Shown: piece by piece, positions 5,036 to 5,679 of the stretch
Numbering within the stretch: position 1 is the first letter of the stretch
How the letters are laid out: each line of letters starts with the position of its first letter
Source: JBBQZL01 sp038207745
GTDB taxonomy: Bacteria > Actinomycetota > Thermoleophilia > Solirubrobacterales > 70-9
Assembly: GCA_038207745.1 (NCBI GenBank)
Contig: JBBQZL010000174.1
Coordinates: forward strand, 1 to 5,679
Direction of reading: 5' to 3'
Length of the DNA stretch: 5,679 nucleotides
Made by a program: the position numbers and the translations under genes
The notes under the pieces: model-generated
Seen by the model: the letters and a program-made list of their open reading frames with translations, nothing else
Databases searched by the model: none
Told to the model about the DNA's origin: nothing

Positions 5036-5679
5036 ATGGAGACTCTCGCCCGACGCGGGTTCGATCTCGCCTTCAGTGATTCCGGCGGACAGGATCCGCT
5101 CGTCCTGCTCCTGCACGAAACCGCGGCTTCATCCGCGATCTGGGAGCCGCTGGCGGGGATGCTCGAATCCCACCGGCGGGTGGTTGCACCTGACCGGCGC
5201 GGCTGGGGGGAGTCGACAGCACCGGACCCGTATCCGCAGACGACGATCGAGGAGCAGGCAGAGGATGCGATCAATCTCCTCGAGGAGCTCGGCGCCCGCG
5301 ACAGCGTCATTGTCGGCTCAGGGCTTGGCGGCGTCGCCGCACTCGACATCGGTATGCGGCGACCAGACCTGGCGGTGGCCCTTGTCGTCATCGAGCCTCC
5401 GCTGCTCGGCTTTCTGCCCGAGGCGACGGAGGGACTCTCCCGCGACGGTTCGATGATCACCGAGGCATTCAGGGAGGGAGGGGCGACGGCCGGCGCCGAT
5501 CTATACCTCTCGGGAGAGCTGACCACGCTTGCCGCCGGCGCCGAGCGGATCCCGCTCCGGATATCGGCGGTTGCCCGCGATCGTCCCGGGACCCTGTTCG
5601 CCGAGCTCGGAGCGGTGCCGTCCTGGTCGATCCCGTTTGCCGCGCTCAGGGAGAGCGATGTCCCGACCGCCATAGTCTC
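5036..5679 (+). CDS. alpha/beta-hydrolase-fold protein, 3' end missing, nucleophile Ser replaced by Gly
   Basis: 214 codons are present and the frame is open at the window's right edge. The fold is recognisable: strand PLVLLLHE with the oxyanion-region His27-Glu28, then APDRRGWGES (51-60), which is the usual D-R-x-G-x-G-x-S block, then the nucleophile elbow VIVGSGLGG (91-99), and ALVVIEPPLL from about 115. Aligned to the common VGHSxGG elbow, the nucleophile position (Gly-x-Nu-x-Gly) is Gly96, not Ser; Ser95 occupies the preceding position. Ordinary serine-hydrolase chemistry is therefore doubtful. The protein might be a lyase-like, binding or otherwise non-hydrolytic member. The catalytic His region lies beyond the window. 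AAGG (5027-5030) lies five bases before the ATG, and the gene starts nine bases after the dehydrogenase stop, so it belongs to the same operon. Substrate and product are unknown. Confidence 0.88.
   Translation, partial: METLARRGFDLAFSDSGGQDPLVLLLHETAASSAIWEPLAGMLESHRRVVAPDRRGWGESTAPDPYPQTTIEEQAEDAINLLEELGARDSVIVGSGLGGVAALDIGMRRPDLAVALVVIEPPLLGFLPEATEGLSRDGSMITEAFREGGATAGADLYLSGELTTLAAGAERIPLRISAVARDRPGTLFAELGAVPSWSIPFAALRESDVPTAIV

Noticed and set aside
4355..5116. Leftward 253-codon frame opposite the dehydrogenase
   Set aside because: The plus strand encodes a complete SDR catalytic signature; the opposite frame is Gly/Asp/Arg-rich and spans the SDR-hydrolase junction.
1..5679. Defence system, mobile element, CRISPR or biosynthetic cluster
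   Set aside because: No transposase, integrase, nuclease, toxin-antitoxin pair, spaced repeats or modular synthase was found in the coding regions on either strand. The prepilin-like and hydrolase-like genes are unusual in detail but do not amount to such a system.

Overview
This is a GC-rich bacterial chromosomal segment. Strong G/C preference at third codon positions, GTG starts, four -10-like hexamers placed 6-8 bases before start codons (a leaderless arrangement), and a prepilin-type GQAGAASVE protein fit a high-GC actinomycete. The style of the proteins suggests Thermoleophilia/Solirubrobacterales, but that placement is recall and was not tested by a search. I see no rRNA, tRNA, CRISPR array, insertion sequence, phage gene or defence island. 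The window looks like core or near-core chromosome, and I did not find a clearly new multi-gene system.

Layout. At the left edge a leftward gene probably begins at 27, with a good ribosome binding site and a 14-base palindrome (60-73) upstream. Next, on the minus strand, is a PAPS-dependent sulfotransferase (135-1157). Only 25 bases separate its GTG start from the GTG start of a rightward DUF2804-family gene (1183-2034), and candidate -10 elements for the two genes overlap. The DUF2804 gene overlaps by GTGA with a multi-pass membrane protein of the UPF0104 / lysylphosphatidylglycerol-synthase-TM type (2031-3128). That gene runs tail to tail, with a 9-base overlap, into a minus-strand gene (3120-3824) for a secreted or surface protein with a type IV/Tad prepilin-like leader. 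A 122-base divergent region then leads to a rightward three-gene cluster: an 89-residue protein of unknown function (3947-4216), a classical short-chain dehydrogenase/reductase (4220-5026), and an alpha/beta-hydrolase-fold protein (5036 to the right edge, incomplete).

How the genes may work together. The DUF2804/membrane protein pair is translationally coupled and may serve a lipid or envelope function; the divergent sulfotransferase could modify a lipid or glycan, but nothing in the sequence proves a shared pathway. The last three genes are spaced 3 and 9 bases apart and almost certainly form one operon. Its two enzyme-like members suggest small-molecule or lipid metabolism with an unknown substrate. 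The hydrolase-like protein has glycine where the catalytic serine would normally be. The points most worth following are that substitution, the prepilin-like protein with its apparently shortened C-terminal domain, the overlapping divergent promoters and the 60-73 palindrome.
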